Notes: generated by a model not told the origin, from the letters alone. 64,000 nucleotides of DNA from Leucothrix mucor DSM 2157 (GCF_000419525.1 NZ_ATTE01000002.1:25038-89037); one strand, 5' to 3'. Positions 43,973-54,326 are shown, counted from the first letter of the stretch. Translations and numbers: made by a program.

Positions 43973-46900
43973 ATGAACACAAGCAATATCAAAAGCTACG
44001 CCCCTAAAGCCCGTATCGCCTTTATGGATGCCGTCAGCAAGCAGGCAGCTAAGTATGGCATTACTCAGAAAGAAATAGTCCCTGCCAGCGTCAAAGGGGA
44101 TCTTCTGGTTATCGGTGATCTGGTGTTACCGGCAGCCATTGAGCCCTCTCGCTCAGCCTTGGTGACGTTGGTTGAGCAGCTTGGATATGCTCAGGCTATC
44201 GATAAGGTGGCTTACAGCTGGTTTAACCGCTTGTGCGCTATTCGCTACATGGAACTGCACGACTACTTAGGGCATGGCCGTCGGGTATTAAGTCACCCTG
44301 ATCACTCCACTGGTTACCAGCTATTGGATGAGTGCCTTGAGGTTGAGTTGCCCGGTCTGAGTATGGATCGGGTGCGTGAATTAAAGCTTGATGGTACTCA
44401 GGATGAAACGCTGTACCGCGAACTCTTATTAGCGCAGTGTCATGCGTTGCACAACGCCATGCCATTCCTATTCGAATCTTTGGATGATGCGACCGAACTG
44501 CTGTTACCGGAAAACCTGACCAAAACAGACTCCCTGATTCGTGGACTGGTTACCGCAATCCCTGAAGAAGATTGGGCTGATATCGAGATTATTGGCTGGC
44601 TTTATCAGTTCTATATCTCTGATAAAAAGGATGAGGTAATGGGGAAGGTCGTGAAGTCGGAAGATATTCCGGCTGCCACGCAGCTCTTCACCCCTAACTG
44701 GATCGTGAAGTACATGGTTCAGAACTCACTGGGAGCACAATGGCTGGCGACCTATCCGGACTCACCACTCAAAGCTCAGATGGAATACTACATCGAGCCT
44801 GCTGAGCAGACGGATGAAGTGAATGCTCAACTTGCAGCGATGACACCCACGGAGCTCAATCCTGAAGCATTGACCTTGATTGATCCTGCCAGCGGCTCTG
44901 GTCATATTTTGGTAGAAGCTTATGATCTGTTTAGAGCCATCTACCTTGAGCGCGGCTATCGCCAACGAGATATCCCGCAACTGATCTTGGAGAAAAACCT
45001 CTTTGGGTTAGATATTGATGAGCGTGCTGCACAGCTCACCGGCTTTGCGCTAATGATGAAGGGAAGGGCGGACGACCGTCGTCTGTTTGAGCGTGAAATC
45101 AAACTCAATGTAATGGCAATGGTGGATAGCACTGGGTTTGATGTTGAAGGTCTGGCAATGGGCGTAGAGCTATCGGACTATGGACTAAAGCCTGCAGACC
45201 TGACCGAGTTAAAGCAGTTATTTGAGCATACGACGACGTTTGGGTCATTGATTCAGGTTCCGGAGGGGCTAAAGAAGAAACTACCCGCACTGAAGCAACT
45301 GAGCGAGACGGCCAGCCTAGACCTTTTTGTATCGGAAGCAATCACACGTCTCGTACCGTTGGTTTCGATGATGGAGCTACTAGCAGCCTCATTTGACACG
45401 GTTGTTGCCAACCCTCCCTACATGGGCGGAAAGGGCATGAATTCTCTTGTGAAGGAGTTCGCCAAGAATCACTTTCCTGACGCCAAGAGTGATTTGTTCG
45501 CCTGCTTCATTGAGCGTGCCTACAAGCTGACAAAGGAAAATGGTCGCATTGGCATGGTCACAATGCAAAGCTGGATGTTCCTATCATCTTTCGAGAAGAT
45601 GCGTCAGCGGCTGCTCAGAGAGAAGACAATCTGTGCGATGACACAGATCGGTTACAATAGCTTTCCGTCAATGAACTCAAAGATCGCTCAAGCAGCAGTC
45701 TTCACGATCTCCAACACCCTAGTCATTAATTATTTAGGTTCTTTCACTGATCTTAATAGTGCAGCTCAATCGGCAGACAAGAAGGAGCTGTTTCTCATGC
45801 GAGATCCGGACAAACTATTTGTTATCGCGTCTCGTGAATTTCAAAGAATTCCAGGAAGTCCAATCGCCTACTGGGTTAGCACACGAGTCCGAAAGGTATA
45901 TGACAACTTCCCACCGATGAAGACGGTCGCCCCAACGAGACAAGGGCTTGCAACTGGGGACAATGGGCGCTTTCTCAGATATTGGCATGAGGTATCTCGT
46001 GGAAACACTAGTCTCGAAGGTTTTGCGAATAGCTCGGATCAGAGACAGTCTCGTTGGTTTCCCTGTAACAAAGGTGGGGAGTTCCGCAGATGGTATGGGA
46101 ACAACGAGTTCGTTGTGAATTGGGAAAGTAATGGCGAGGAGATCAAGGCGTTTGTAGACGAGAAAGGCAAGCTTCGATCTCGTCCTCAAAACGAATCCTA
46201 CTATTTCCGAGAAGGACTGACATGGTCCGCAATCACTAGTTCAAGCCTGTCAATGCGGTACTCGCCCAAAACTCACATGTTCGAGACCAAGGGTGCAATG
46301 TGTTTCCCGAACTCTCAAGAGGTGTTGTGGGCAACTCTTGGATTCACAAATTCAAAGTTAGTGAATGTCTTTCTATCTGCGACATCACCAACCTTAGACT
46401 TTCACGAAGGACCAGTTGGGAATCTGCCGTACCAAAACGTGGGCAAGGCAGTCGACGGAGTGGAACTCTGTGTCACGACTAGTCGCAATGACTGGAATGC
46501 TTACGAACGCTCTTGGGAATTCCAGTCGCTGTCTTTCCTGACTGCATATTCGAGGTCTACTATTACTACGCTTGAATCCAGTTACAACAACTGGATTGTT
46601 CATAGTCGCGAAACCACCACCGAGATGAAGCGCCTCGAAGAGGAGAATAATCGTCTCTTTATAGATGCTTATGGTTTGGCAGATGAGCTTACTCCTGAGG
46701 TTCCTATTGAGCAGATCACTCTTACGGTGAATCCAGCTTATCGTTATGGCGGTAAGTTGAGTGAAGAAGCGTTATGGACTCGCTTCCGTGAAGATACGAT
46801 GCAAGAGCTGATCTCCTACGCTATTGGCTGCATGATGGGTCGTTACAGTTTGGATGAGCCTGGGTTGATCTATGCGCATAGTGGTAATGAGGGTTTTGAT

Positions 46901-47548
46901 GCCAGTAAGTACAGCACCTTTGCAGCTGATGATGATGGCATTATCCCGCTTACAGATACGGAGTGGTTTGCTGATGATGCTTGCAATCGGGTGGTTGAGT
47001 TTATCAGTAAAGCTTGGGATGCTTCATCGCTGGAGCAAAACCTAAACTTCTTAGCAGATAACCTTTCGCCTAAGAAGAATGAATCCAGCCGTGAGACGAT
47101 CCGACGTTATCTAAGTACCAAGTTTTTCAAAGACCATCAGCAGACTTACAAGAAGCGGCCTATTTACTGGTTATTTAGTTCGGGTAAGCAAAAAGCGTTT
47201 GAGTGTCTGGTTTACCTGCATCGCTATAACGAAAGCACCTTGTCACGTATGCGTACCGAGTACGTTATTCCATTGACCGCGAAAATGGATACCTATGCTA
47301 AAAAGCTGGAAGAGGATAAGGAAGCCAGTAGCTCGACCTCTGAAATTAAAGGCATTGATAAAGAAATCATTAAGTTGCATAAACAGCAGGCGGAGCTGAG
47401 TGACTTTGATGAGAAGCTACGGCACTACGCTGACCAACGCATCAGTCTGGATTTGGATGATGGGGTTAAGGTGAACTACGGAAGGTTTGGTGACTTGCTG
47501 GCGGATGTTAAAGTGATTACCGGAAAAGCACCGGAGGTCATTGTATGA
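43973..47548 (+). CDS. pglX: PglX (BrxX), BREX adenine methyltransferase
   Basis: The 1191 residues contain the SAM-binding motif DPASGSGHILVEAYDLF (about residue 304) and the catalytic NPPY (about residue 480), so this is a gamma-class N6-adenine methyltransferase. The region from about 640 to 880 is the likely target recognition domain. PglX marks host DNA at a non-palindromic site and supplies specificity for phage exclusion. Codon choice between about 45420 and 46620 (Lys mostly AAG) looks different from the flanks, suggesting exchange of the recognition domain. The stop overlaps the next ATG by 4 bases. Confidence 0.93.
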   Translation: MNTSNIKSYAPKARIAFMDAVSKQAAKYGITQKEIVPASVKGDLLVIGDLVLPAAIEPSRSALVTLVEQLGYAQAIDKVAYSWFNRLCAIRYMELHDYLGHGRRVLSHPDHSTGYQLLDECLEVELPGLSMDRVRELKLDGTQDETLYRELLLAQCHALHNAMPFLFESLDDATELLLPENLTKTDSLIRGLVTAIPEEDWADIEIIGWLYQFYISDKKDEVMGKVVKSEDIPAATQLFTPNWIVKYMVQNSLGAQWLATYPDSPLKAQMEYYIEPAEQTDEVNAQLAAMTPTELNPEALTLIDPASGSGHILVEAYDLFRAIYLERGYRQRDIPQLILEKNLFGLDIDERAAQLTGFALMMKGRADDRRLFEREIKLNVMAMVDSTGFDVEGLAMGVELSDYGLKPADLTELKQLFEHTTTFGSLIQVPEGLKKKLPALKQLSETASLDLFVSEAITRLVPLVSMMELLAASFDTVVANPPYMGGKGMNSLVKEFAKNHFPDAKSDLFACFIERAYKLTKENGRIGMVTMQSWMFLSSFEKMRQRLLREKTICAMTQIGYNSFPSMNSKIAQAAVFTISNTLVINYLGSFTDLNSAAQSADKKELFLMRDPDKLFVIASREFQRIPGSPIAYWVSTRVRKVYDNFPPMKTVAPTRQGLATGDNGRFLRYWHEVSRGNTSLEGFANSSDQRQSRWFPCNKGGEFRRWYGNNEFVVNWESNGEEIKAFVDEKGKLRSRPQNESYYFREGLTWSAITSSSLSMRYSPKTHMFETKGAMCFPNSQEVLWATLGFTNSKLVNVFLSATSPTLDFHEGPVGNLPYQNVGKAVDGVELCVTTSRNDWNAYERSWEFQSLSFLTAYSRSTITTLESSYNNWIVHSRETTTEMKRLEEENNRLFIDAYGLADELTPEVPIEQITLTVNPAYRYGGKLSEEALWTRFREDTMQELISYAIGCMMGRYSLDEPGLIYAHSGNEGFDASKYSTFAADDDGIIPLTDTEWFADDACNRVVEFISKAWDASSLEQNLNFLADNLSPKKNESSRETIRRYLSTKFFKDHQQTYKKRPIYWLFSSGKQKAFECLVYLHRYNESTLSRMRTEYVIPLTAKMDTYAKKLEEDKEASSSTSEIKGIDKEIIKLHKQQAELSDFDEKLRHYADQRISLDLDDGVKVNYGRFGDLLADVKVITGKAPEVIV

Positions 47549-48699
47549 TTAAATCGATATGGGTAGATAACTTTAAATCGTTGGTTGATTTTAAATTGGA
47601 GTTGGCGGAGTTCAATTGCGTGGTTGGTCTCAACGGTGCGGGTAAATCAACCGTTTTACAGGCCCTCGACTTCGTGGCACAGCTGATGGTCGGCGATATT
47701 AGTGGTTGGTTGAAGCTTCGCCATTGGGAGAGTGCTGACCTTAACTCGAAGCTCACTAAAAAAAGTAATATTGACTTTGAAATAACTTTAGATATTGCTG
47801 GAAAAGATGTTGTTTGGTCGGGGAGCTTTAACCGTAGCTCATTAAGCTGTACTAGGGAGAGTATATCCAGCCTGGGTGAGAAAATGCTTTCCGTAGAGGA
47901 TGGGGCATACACATTCAGATCAGGTGAAAAGTTTAAACGAACAGATATTAATTTTGAATATGAGGGGTCGATACTGTCACGCCTCAAAGAGCCAAAAAAT
48001 AGTACTAGCTTCAGTGAGACCTTAAGAGCAGTGAAGGATACGATTCTGAATATCCGTTCACTCGATCTAATTAGTCCGGAACTACTACGAACCCAGACAC
48101 GTACCGCAGAGGGGAAGTTGGGATTGGGCGGTGAGAAGCTTTCGGCCTTTATTCATGAGTCTGGTGCTCCGGCTAAAAAGGTTCTGATTGAAGAGCTACG
48201 AAAAATCTATCCTCAGCTGGAGGATATTCGAACAAAATCATTAAGGGCTGGCTGGAAGCAACTGGAAGTGAGTGAGCACTTCGGAGACAAAAAAATAATA
48301 TCTACAGCACGCCATCTGAATGATGGAATGTTGCGCCTGATGGTGATCATCCTTCAGCTGGAAATAGGTAATGCCTTTCTGTTGTTTGATGAAATCGAGA
48401 ATGGCATTAATCCAGAGCTCATTGAGTACCTTATTGATCATTTGGTCGAATCAGACGATCAAGTGATGGTGACCACACATAGCCCGATGATTCTCAACTT
48501 TATGGATGATGAGGTGGCGAAACGGGGTGTGATCTACTTATACAAGAATGAAATGGGCTATACGCGGGCAGTTCGGCTATTTGATATTCCATCGATGGCT
48601 AAGAAACTTGGGTTTATGGGACCAGGTGAGGCATTTATTGATACTGACCTGACTCATTTATATCTGGAAATTGCAGCGATGGATCAACCGGAGGCTTAG
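47545..48699 (+). CDS. AAA ATPase of the OLD/AAA15 type inside the BREX operon
   Basis: The 384 residues have an N-terminal half beginning MIKSIWVDNFKSLVDFKLEL, Walker A GLNGAGKST (28-36), HLNDGMLRLMVIILQL in the signature position, Walker B NAFLLFDEIENGI and a switch histidine VMVTTHSPMIL. This is the ABC-like AAA15 ATPase fold found in OLD, Gabija GajA, PARIS AriA and retron effectors. It has no nuclease domain of its own; the gene that follows encodes a TOPRIM-like protein. It is translationally coupled to pglX (ATGA overlap), so it belongs to the BREX transcript, though it is not a core BREX gene. Confidence 0.85.
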   Translation: MIKSIWVDNFKSLVDFKLELAEFNCVVGLNGAGKSTVLQALDFVAQLMVGDISGWLKLRHWESADLNSKLTKKSNIDFEITLDIAGKDVVWSGSFNRSSLSCTRESISSLGEKMLSVEDGAYTFRSGEKFKRTDINFEYEGSILSRLKEPKNSTSFSETLRAVKDTILNIRSLDLISPELLRTQTRTAEGKLGLGGEKLSAFIHESGAPAKKVLIEELRKIYPQLEDIRTKSLRAGWKQLEVSEHFGDKKIISTARHLNDGMLRLMVIILQLEIGNAFLLFDEIENGINPELIEYLIDHLVESDDQVMVTTHSPMILNFMDDEVAKRGVIYLYKNEMGYTRAVRLFDIPSMAKKLGFMGPGEAFIDTDLTHLYLEIAAMDQPEA

Positions 48700-48700
48700 T

Positions 48701-49444
48701 GTGTATTTATTGTTAAGTGGGGAAGGCTCCGGTGATATGGGTGCTTGTTATCCGACAAATGATCGATGTGATCGTGATGGTTTTGCTGAAGGTCCTATGG
48801 CCATTATTGTGGATCAACTGGTTGAGCATTTTCAAGGGTTCGACATGTCACATTTGGAGGCTGAACGGGTGAGTTTCGTTTCTGAAAAATACCTTGCAGA
48901 CAACAAAGCCCCTGCTAGCCGGAAAGCGATGGCACTAAAGGGCAAGAAAAAGCCAGAAGAAACAAAGTACTACTACGAGAATGCCAGAGCTTTGGCTACG
49001 GTTGCAAAAGCCAAAAGTTTGGAGGTTGATGATCAGGTGGTGGCGGTACTTTTTCGTGACGCTGATGGCACTGCTTCGGCAGGTCGGGGAAATTGGACTA
49101 ATAAACACCAATCAATGCAGCAGGGGTTTAGTGCTGAGGCGTTTGACTTTGGGGTGGCGATGATCCCTAAACCAAAGTCCGAAGCGTGGTTACTGTGTGC
49201 GACCAAGGAAAACCCTTATCAGCATTGCGATAGACTGGAAAACGAATCGGGTAATGATTCAGCCGAAAGCTCACTTAAGGATCAACTCGCTACTGCCTTG
49301 TCTGAGCGGACTAGCGGAGAGCAGATCAATGAATTATTACGGGATGGGTCGATTAATGTTTTTCGAATCGATATGAACTCCTTTAATGGTTTTAAAGGTG
49401 ATCTTGAAAATGTGGTTAAGCGCGTGAATGGAATTCCGGTATGA
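48701..49444 (+). CDS. TOPRIM-like (DUF4276/AriB-like) partner of the ATPase
   Basis: I choose GTG at 48701, preceded by GGAGG at 48690-48694, giving 247 residues. The TTG at 48671 would overlap the previous gene and weaken the first strand. The protein opens with YLLLSGEGSGDMG (Glu8), has the acidic pair in VAVLFRDADG (120-122), then IPKPKSEAWLL. Strand-Glu and strand-DxD order is that of TOPRIM folds such as DUF4276 or PARIS AriB. It is probably the nuclease or effector half of a pair with the ATPase. It overlaps pglZ by 4 bases. Confidence 0.7.
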   Translation: MYLLLSGEGSGDMGACYPTNDRCDRDGFAEGPMAIIVDQLVEHFQGFDMSHLEAERVSFVSEKYLADNKAPASRKAMALKGKKKPEETKYYYENARALATVAKAKSLEVDDQVVAVLFRDADGTASAGRGNWTNKHQSMQQGFSAEAFDFGVAMIPKPKSEAWLLCATKENPYQHCDRLENESGNDSAESSLKDQLATALSERTSGEQINELLRDGSINVFRIDMNSFNGFKGDLENVVKRVNGIPV

Positions 49445-52062
49445 ATACAAGCCAACTACGCCAAGGCTTGGAGCAAGCCTTCATTACAGAGTCTCAACGA
49501 CTTGTTTTCTGGTATGACCCAGAGCAGTCCTTCGTAGATGAGCTGGACGCACTGGGGATGGAAGGTGTTCAGATTCTGAATATGGCCAATGAGTCAGCGT
49601 TTGGTATCAAGCTGAAGCTAGAGCTTGAGGATACGGCAGGTAAGTACCTGCTGTATTTCCCATCGGCTGAGCCGGATATTGAAAAGGACTGGTTGCTCGA
49701 TATAAAGCTGTATTCCCGATGCTTTTATGCGGATCGCTTCTCGATTATCTTTAATGAGCTTGGCTTACATCAGCAAAGCCTGAGGGAGCTTTTATCCAAG
49801 CGGGATAAGTTTCTTGCCAGTAAAGCCAGAGTAGCTGCACTACAACGCTATGTTCAGACTGATTGTGACGAGATGGGCTTGGATATCGCAATGATTGCAT
49901 CCGTGGTTAAGGCTGAAAGCTGTGACCTTGCGCATGTAATCATGGCGTTGGCAGATGAGGCGGTTAGTCAGAATGTTGGCCTTGAGGATAACCCGTCGTC
50001 TCTGGAAGAGCTGGAGAAGTATGATCTGATTCCTACGCTAGTGACGGCCCTACAATCCGAGATCGGTTATCACGCGTCTGTAGAAGAGTTGAATGGGGAG
50101 GCATCGTTTAAGCTTGGACGCTTCTTTATTCGGCTATTAGCTACCGGTTTTTGTGAAAGTGTGGGAGACGTGCCAGCTTGGGCTCAGGAGCTTGTCATGT
50201 CCTCAGCCAGTTCCCGTGCCACCGCTCGATCCTTGTTGTCCCGTTGGCGGGATAGCTCCCGTTATTATAAAGCTTTCGACCAGGTATCTGATTGGGTCGC
50301 TGCGGCTGTGCGGATCGACGAAAAGCTTTCTGAGTTTAATACGGTTCAGCTCAGTGAGGTAGTCACCTTTGAGGTGATTGAGCATAATATTATTATCGAT
50401 CTGTCGCAGGCTATTCCGCTTACCCCCGCTGGTGAGCTTGAACGGTTTCGTACAATGATCTCTGCACGGCTTGATGGTTATTGGGCCTCTAAGCATAAGG
50501 ATGATGTTACCCGTCGCAAGTATCGGACAATCTATACGGCACTGCAGGCTGCAATTGATTTGTTCGGACTTCGGATTCAGTACGATGGAGGCTTTCATTT
50601 TGAGTCTTGCGAGGCGCTGTATAAAGCCTATGAGAAAGATATCTACCGTTTTGATATGGCGTATCGTCATTATTGTGAAGCGTCCCAACGGGCTCATGTT
50701 GAGATTCTCAAAAAGCTGGATGATGAGGTGGAGCAGTGTTACTCCAACTGGTACATCGACAACCTGGCTAAGAACTGGGGTGACCGCATCGAGGCGGAGC
50801 AACGCTTGAATCATTGGCGTTTTTCAGAAGTTCCAAATCAGCATAACTTCTATCAGAACCTGGTCCAGCCCTTATTCGTAAAAAACAGTAAGCGCCGTGT
50901 GGTCGTGATTATCAGTGATGCTTTCCGTTATGAGGCGGCGGTGGAGTTACGCGATCGCATTAATGATAACCGTTATAGTGTCGCTACCGTGTCTTCACAG
51001 CTAGGGGTTGTTCCGAGCTATACCACACTAGGTATGGCTTCCTTACTGCCTCATGAGACGTTGGAATATCGTGAGGGCGCAAGTGATGATGTCTTTGTCG
51101 ATGGCTTATCCAGCAAAGGTACTATTGCGAGGAATAAAGTTCTGGCCGCCCATGGTGGTATGGCATTAACTGCTGAAACCGTTAAAGGCTGGTCTCGCGA
51201 AGAAGGCCGAACTGCGTTGAAGGATCAAGAGCTGATTTATGTGTATCACAATGTAGTTGATGCCCGTGGCGATAGTGCTTCGACCGAGTCTGAAACCTTT
51301 ATGGCGGTAGAGCATGCGATTGAAGAGCTAACGGAGCTTAGCCGTAAGGTCTTGATGCACTTCAATACTTCAATGGTTTTGATTACCGCTGACCACGGCT
51401 TCTTGTTCCAGCAAAGTAAGCTGTCAGCAGCCGACCGGACTTCCGTCGCAGAAAAGCCAGCTAATACCCTGAAGTACAAAAAGCGGTATGTGATAGGCCA
51501 TGGCTTGCCGGATAACAAAGATGCTTGGAAGGGCTCGACCAAGGCCACAGCAGGAACGGTTTCAGAGACCGACTTCTGGGTTCCCAAGGGCGCTAACCGC
51601 TTTCACTTCGTTGGTGGTTCACGCTTTGTGCATGGTGGCGTAATGCCTCAGGAGATTGTGGTTCCGGTCATTACGATTAAGCAGTTACGAGGTAAAGAGG
51701 CGGAGAAGCGTACTAAGCGTAAGGTTGGTGTCATTTCGACGAAGTCGACGCTGAAAATGGTCAATAACATCCAGCGGTTTGATCTTATGCAGACCGAAGC
51801 GGTGAGTGATTTAATGACGCCCGTTACCTTGTCTGTCGCTATTTTTGAAGGCAGCAGCAAGATTTCAAGTGAAGAAACAGTGACCTTTGATAGTGCGACG
51901 GATAGCGCGAGTGAATGGGTTAAGCAGGTAAGACTTTCCTTGTCTGGCAATGACTTTGATCGTCAGAAAGATTATTTTCTGGTGTTGAAAGACAAAGATC
52001 TGAATACTGAAATGGAACGCTATAAGGTCACAATAGATTTGGCATTCACCGATGACTTTTAA
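49441..52062 (+). CDS. pglZ: PglZ (BrxZ), alkaline-phosphatase-fold BREX protein
   Basis: The 873 residues contain the metal-binding segments VVVIISDAFRYEAAVELRD (about 485-503) and ITADHGFLF (about 649-657), the signature of PglZ in the alkaline phosphatase superfamily. The nucleophile position is taken by Ala/Phe, as often in this family. PglZ is essential for type 1 BREX methylation and defence and acts as a hub with BrxB and PglX. The start overlaps the TOPRIM gene stop by 4 bases. Confidence 0.93.
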   Translation: MNTSQLRQGLEQAFITESQRLVFWYDPEQSFVDELDALGMEGVQILNMANESAFGIKLKLELEDTAGKYLLYFPSAEPDIEKDWLLDIKLYSRCFYADRFSIIFNELGLHQQSLRELLSKRDKFLASKARVAALQRYVQTDCDEMGLDIAMIASVVKAESCDLAHVIMALADEAVSQNVGLEDNPSSLEELEKYDLIPTLVTALQSEIGYHASVEELNGEASFKLGRFFIRLLATGFCESVGDVPAWAQELVMSSASSRATARSLLSRWRDSSRYYKAFDQVSDWVAAAVRIDEKLSEFNTVQLSEVVTFEVIEHNIIIDLSQAIPLTPAGELERFRTMISARLDGYWASKHKDDVTRRKYRTIYTALQAAIDLFGLRIQYDGGFHFESCEALYKAYEKDIYRFDMAYRHYCEASQRAHVEILKKLDDEVEQCYSNWYIDNLAKNWGDRIEAEQRLNHWRFSEVPNQHNFYQNLVQPLFVKNSKRRVVVIISDAFRYEAAVELRDRINDNRYSVATVSSQLGVVPSYTTLGMASLLPHETLEYREGASDDVFVDGLSSKGTIARNKVLAAHGGMALTAETVKGWSREEGRTALKDQELIYVYHNVVDARGDSASTESETFMAVEHAIEELTELSRKVLMHFNTSMVLITADHGFLFQQSKLSAADRTSVAEKPANTLKYKKRYVIGHGLPDNKDAWKGSTKATAGTVSETDFWVPKGANRFHFVGGSRFVHGGVMPQEIVVPVITIKQLRGKEAEKRTKRKVGVISTKSTLKMVNNIQRFDLMQTEAVSDLMTPVTLSVAIFEGSSKISSEETVTFDSATDSASEWVKQVRLSLSGNDFDRQKDYFLVLKDKDLNTEMERYKVTIDLAFTDDF

Positions 52063-52088
52063 TAATAACTGACTACAGAGCCCACTGC

Positions 52089-54128
52089 ATGGAACCCGCA
52101 AACGATCAAGAGTTAGACCAACTGTTAAACGAGCACTTTGCAGGAAGAGTGGTTCGTAAGGATCTCACTAAGCTAATTAAAGAGGGGGCCAATGTCCCTG
52201 TCTATGTGCTTGAGTACTTACTTGGAATGTATTGTGCTTCTGATGACGCTGAGGTGATTGAACAAGGCCTTCGTAACGTAAAGACGGTGCTGACCGAGAA
52301 CTATGTTCGTCCGGATGAAGCAGAGAAGGTAAAGTCACTGGTTCGTGAAAGGGGCAGTTACAAGGTCATTGACCGTGTGACGGTGAAGCTGAATGAGCGT
52401 AAGGACAGGTATGAGGCAACCTTCAGTAACCTAGGCATCAAGGATGCTGAAATCTCTTCGGGTATTGTTAGAGAATACGAAAAGTTATTGGTCGGTGGCA
52501 TCTGGGTAATTGCAACGTTGAGTTATTATCACGAGGAAGGGCAGTCGAACTCTCCTTTTGGAGTGACTTTGCTCAAGCCTATTCAAATGCCCAACATGAA
52601 CATGGAGGAGTTGTTCCAGGGACGGTCTGCACTCTCTAAGGAGCAATGGCGTGAATGCTTAATTCGTTCAATTGGTATGGAGCCGGCTACTTTAGACGTT
52701 GATGTGCAGTGGCATCTTCTGGCCCGAATGATTCCGTTTGTAGAAAACAACTATAACGTATGTGAGCTGGGCCCAAGAGGGACTGGAAAAAGCCATATTT
52801 ACAAGGAGTGTTCGCCTAACAGTATTCTGGTATCAGGTGGACAAACCACGGTAGCCAATCTGTTTTACAACATGAGTAGCCGCCGTATCGGCTTAGTCGG
52901 TCTTTGGGATCTGGTCGCATTTGATGAGGTTGCAGGCATTTCCTTTAAAGATAAAGATGGCGTGCAGATCATGAAGGACTATATGTCTTCCGGCTCTTTT
53001 GCACGTGGCCGAGAGCAAATGGAGGCTTCTGCCTCGATGGTGTTTGTAGGCAATATTAACCAGAGTGTTGAGTCTTTGGTGAAGACCAGTCACCTATTAG
53101 CTCCATTCCCAGAAGCGATGATTGACTCTGCTTTTTTTGATCGTTTCCACGCTTATATCCCTGGCTGGGAAATTCCCAAGATGCGCCCGGAGTTCTTCAC
53201 CAATCGTTATGGTTTGATTGTCGATTACTTGGCAGAGTTCTTTCGTGAGATGCGTAAACGCAGCTTTGCGGATGCGATTGAGAAACACTTCAAGCTTGGT
53301 AATAATCTGAACCAACGCGATGTGATTGCGGTTCGTAAGACGGTCTCCGGCCTTTTAAAGTTGATGTACCCGCATGGTCAATTTGAGAAGGATGATGTCC
53401 GTGAATGCCTTGAGTATGCGCTTCAGGTACGGCGTCGGGTGAAGGAGCAGCTTAAGAAAATTGGTGGCATGGAGTTTTATGATGTCCACTTTAGTTATAT
53501 CGACAATGACACCCTAGAAGAACACTTTGTTTCCGTTAAAGAGCAGGGTGGTGGAGGCCTGATACCTGAAGGGCCAGGTAAGGCAGGTTTGCTTTACACA
53601 ATCGGTCTCAGCAATAAAGGGATGCCTGGAGTCTATCGCCTTGAATTACAGGTAACCAAGGGCTCTGGCAAACTGGCTACATCAGGTCTTTGGAATTCAG
53701 CCTCAGCTAAAGAACAAGTCAAAATTGCCTTCGACTTTTTCAAAGCGAATGCATCAAGGATTTGTGGTGGTAGTAAGGTCGGTGAGCATGACTTTCATCT
53801 GCACGTTGTAGAACTTCAAAATACAGGACCGCTTAGTCATCTGGCGCTACCAAGCTTGGTTGTGTTTGCCTCCGGGTTATTGGGTAAGCCACTCCAAAGT
53901 CAGATGGTTGTGCTAGGGGATATGAGCTTGGGTGGATCTGTTACGCCTGTGGAAAGCCTTGCGGAGTGTTTGCAGGTAGCTTTCGATGCGGGTGCGAAGA
54001 AGGTTACATTGCCCATGAGTAGCGCGGTGGATATTCCGACGATACCAGCGGAGTTGTTTACTAAGTTCCAGACCAGTTTTTATGCTGACCCTGTTGATGC
54101 GGTGTTTAAGGGATTGGGGGTTGATTGA
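52089..54128 (+). CDS. brxL: BrxL, Lon-like AAA+ protein of BREX
   Basis: The 679 residues have an N-terminal DNA-binding region, an AAA+ module with Walker A GPRGTGKSH (about 228-236) and Walker B LWDLVAFDEVAGI, and a Lon-S16-like C-terminal domain (GDMSLGGSVTPVESLAECLQ then AGAKKVTLPMSSA). The Lon catalytic serine context is not recognisable, so proteolysis is doubtful. BrxL forms ring-shaped assemblies on DNA and is required for phage exclusion. It ends the BREX operon; presence of BrxL defines type 1. Confidence 0.93.
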   Translation: MEPANDQELDQLLNEHFAGRVVRKDLTKLIKEGANVPVYVLEYLLGMYCASDDAEVIEQGLRNVKTVLTENYVRPDEAEKVKSLVRERGSYKVIDRVTVKLNERKDRYEATFSNLGIKDAEISSGIVREYEKLLVGGIWVIATLSYYHEEGQSNSPFGVTLLKPIQMPNMNMEELFQGRSALSKEQWRECLIRSIGMEPATLDVDVQWHLLARMIPFVENNYNVCELGPRGTGKSHIYKECSPNSILVSGGQTTVANLFYNMSSRRIGLVGLWDLVAFDEVAGISFKDKDGVQIMKDYMSSGSFARGREQMEASASMVFVGNINQSVESLVKTSHLLAPFPEAMIDSAFFDRFHAYIPGWEIPKMRPEFFTNRYGLIVDYLAEFFREMRKRSFADAIEKHFKLGNNLNQRDVIAVRKTVSGLLKLMYPHGQFEKDDVRECLEYALQVRRRVKEQLKKIGGMEFYDVHFSYIDNDTLEEHFVSVKEQGGGGLIPEGPGKAGLLYTIGLSNKGMPGVYRLELQVTKGSGKLATSGLWNSASAKEQVKIAFDFFKANASRICGGSKVGEHDFHLHVVELQNTGPLSHLALPSLVVFASGLLGKPLQSQMVVLGDMSLGGSVTPVESLAECLQVAFDAGAKKVTLPMSSAVDIPTIPAELFTKFQTSFYADPVDAVFKGLGVD

Positions 54129-54296
54129 TAGCTTGAAAGACTCACTCCGCGGTGTAAAAAACTTGAATATTATTGAAAAAAATTTCAATGATTGACGATT
54201 GTCAAAGGTATATTCTGTCTTAACACTACTATATAAATAGTATTTTCAAACGTTTTTTAACAAAGTTAACATCAGAACAAGAGACTGAAACCTTCC

Positions 54297-54326
54297 CCCA
54301 AAGTCAGAACTCACCCTCACTTTGGG
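54297..54326 (+). terminator. Hairpin after the BREX operon
   Basis: CCCAAAGT and ACTTTGGG pair around 14 bases. No strong T-run follows, so termination may be weak. It lies between the convergent BREX and E1/E2/JAB operons. The rest of the 300-base gap shows nothing. Confidence 0.4.

Noticed and set aside
45815..46189. 124-codon antisense frame in pglX
   Set aside because: It is a shadow caused by codon bias of the sense gene; there is no ribosome binding site or domain.
50203..50814. 203-codon minus-strand frame inside pglZ
   Set aside because: It lies fully within a well-supported gene and shows no family features.
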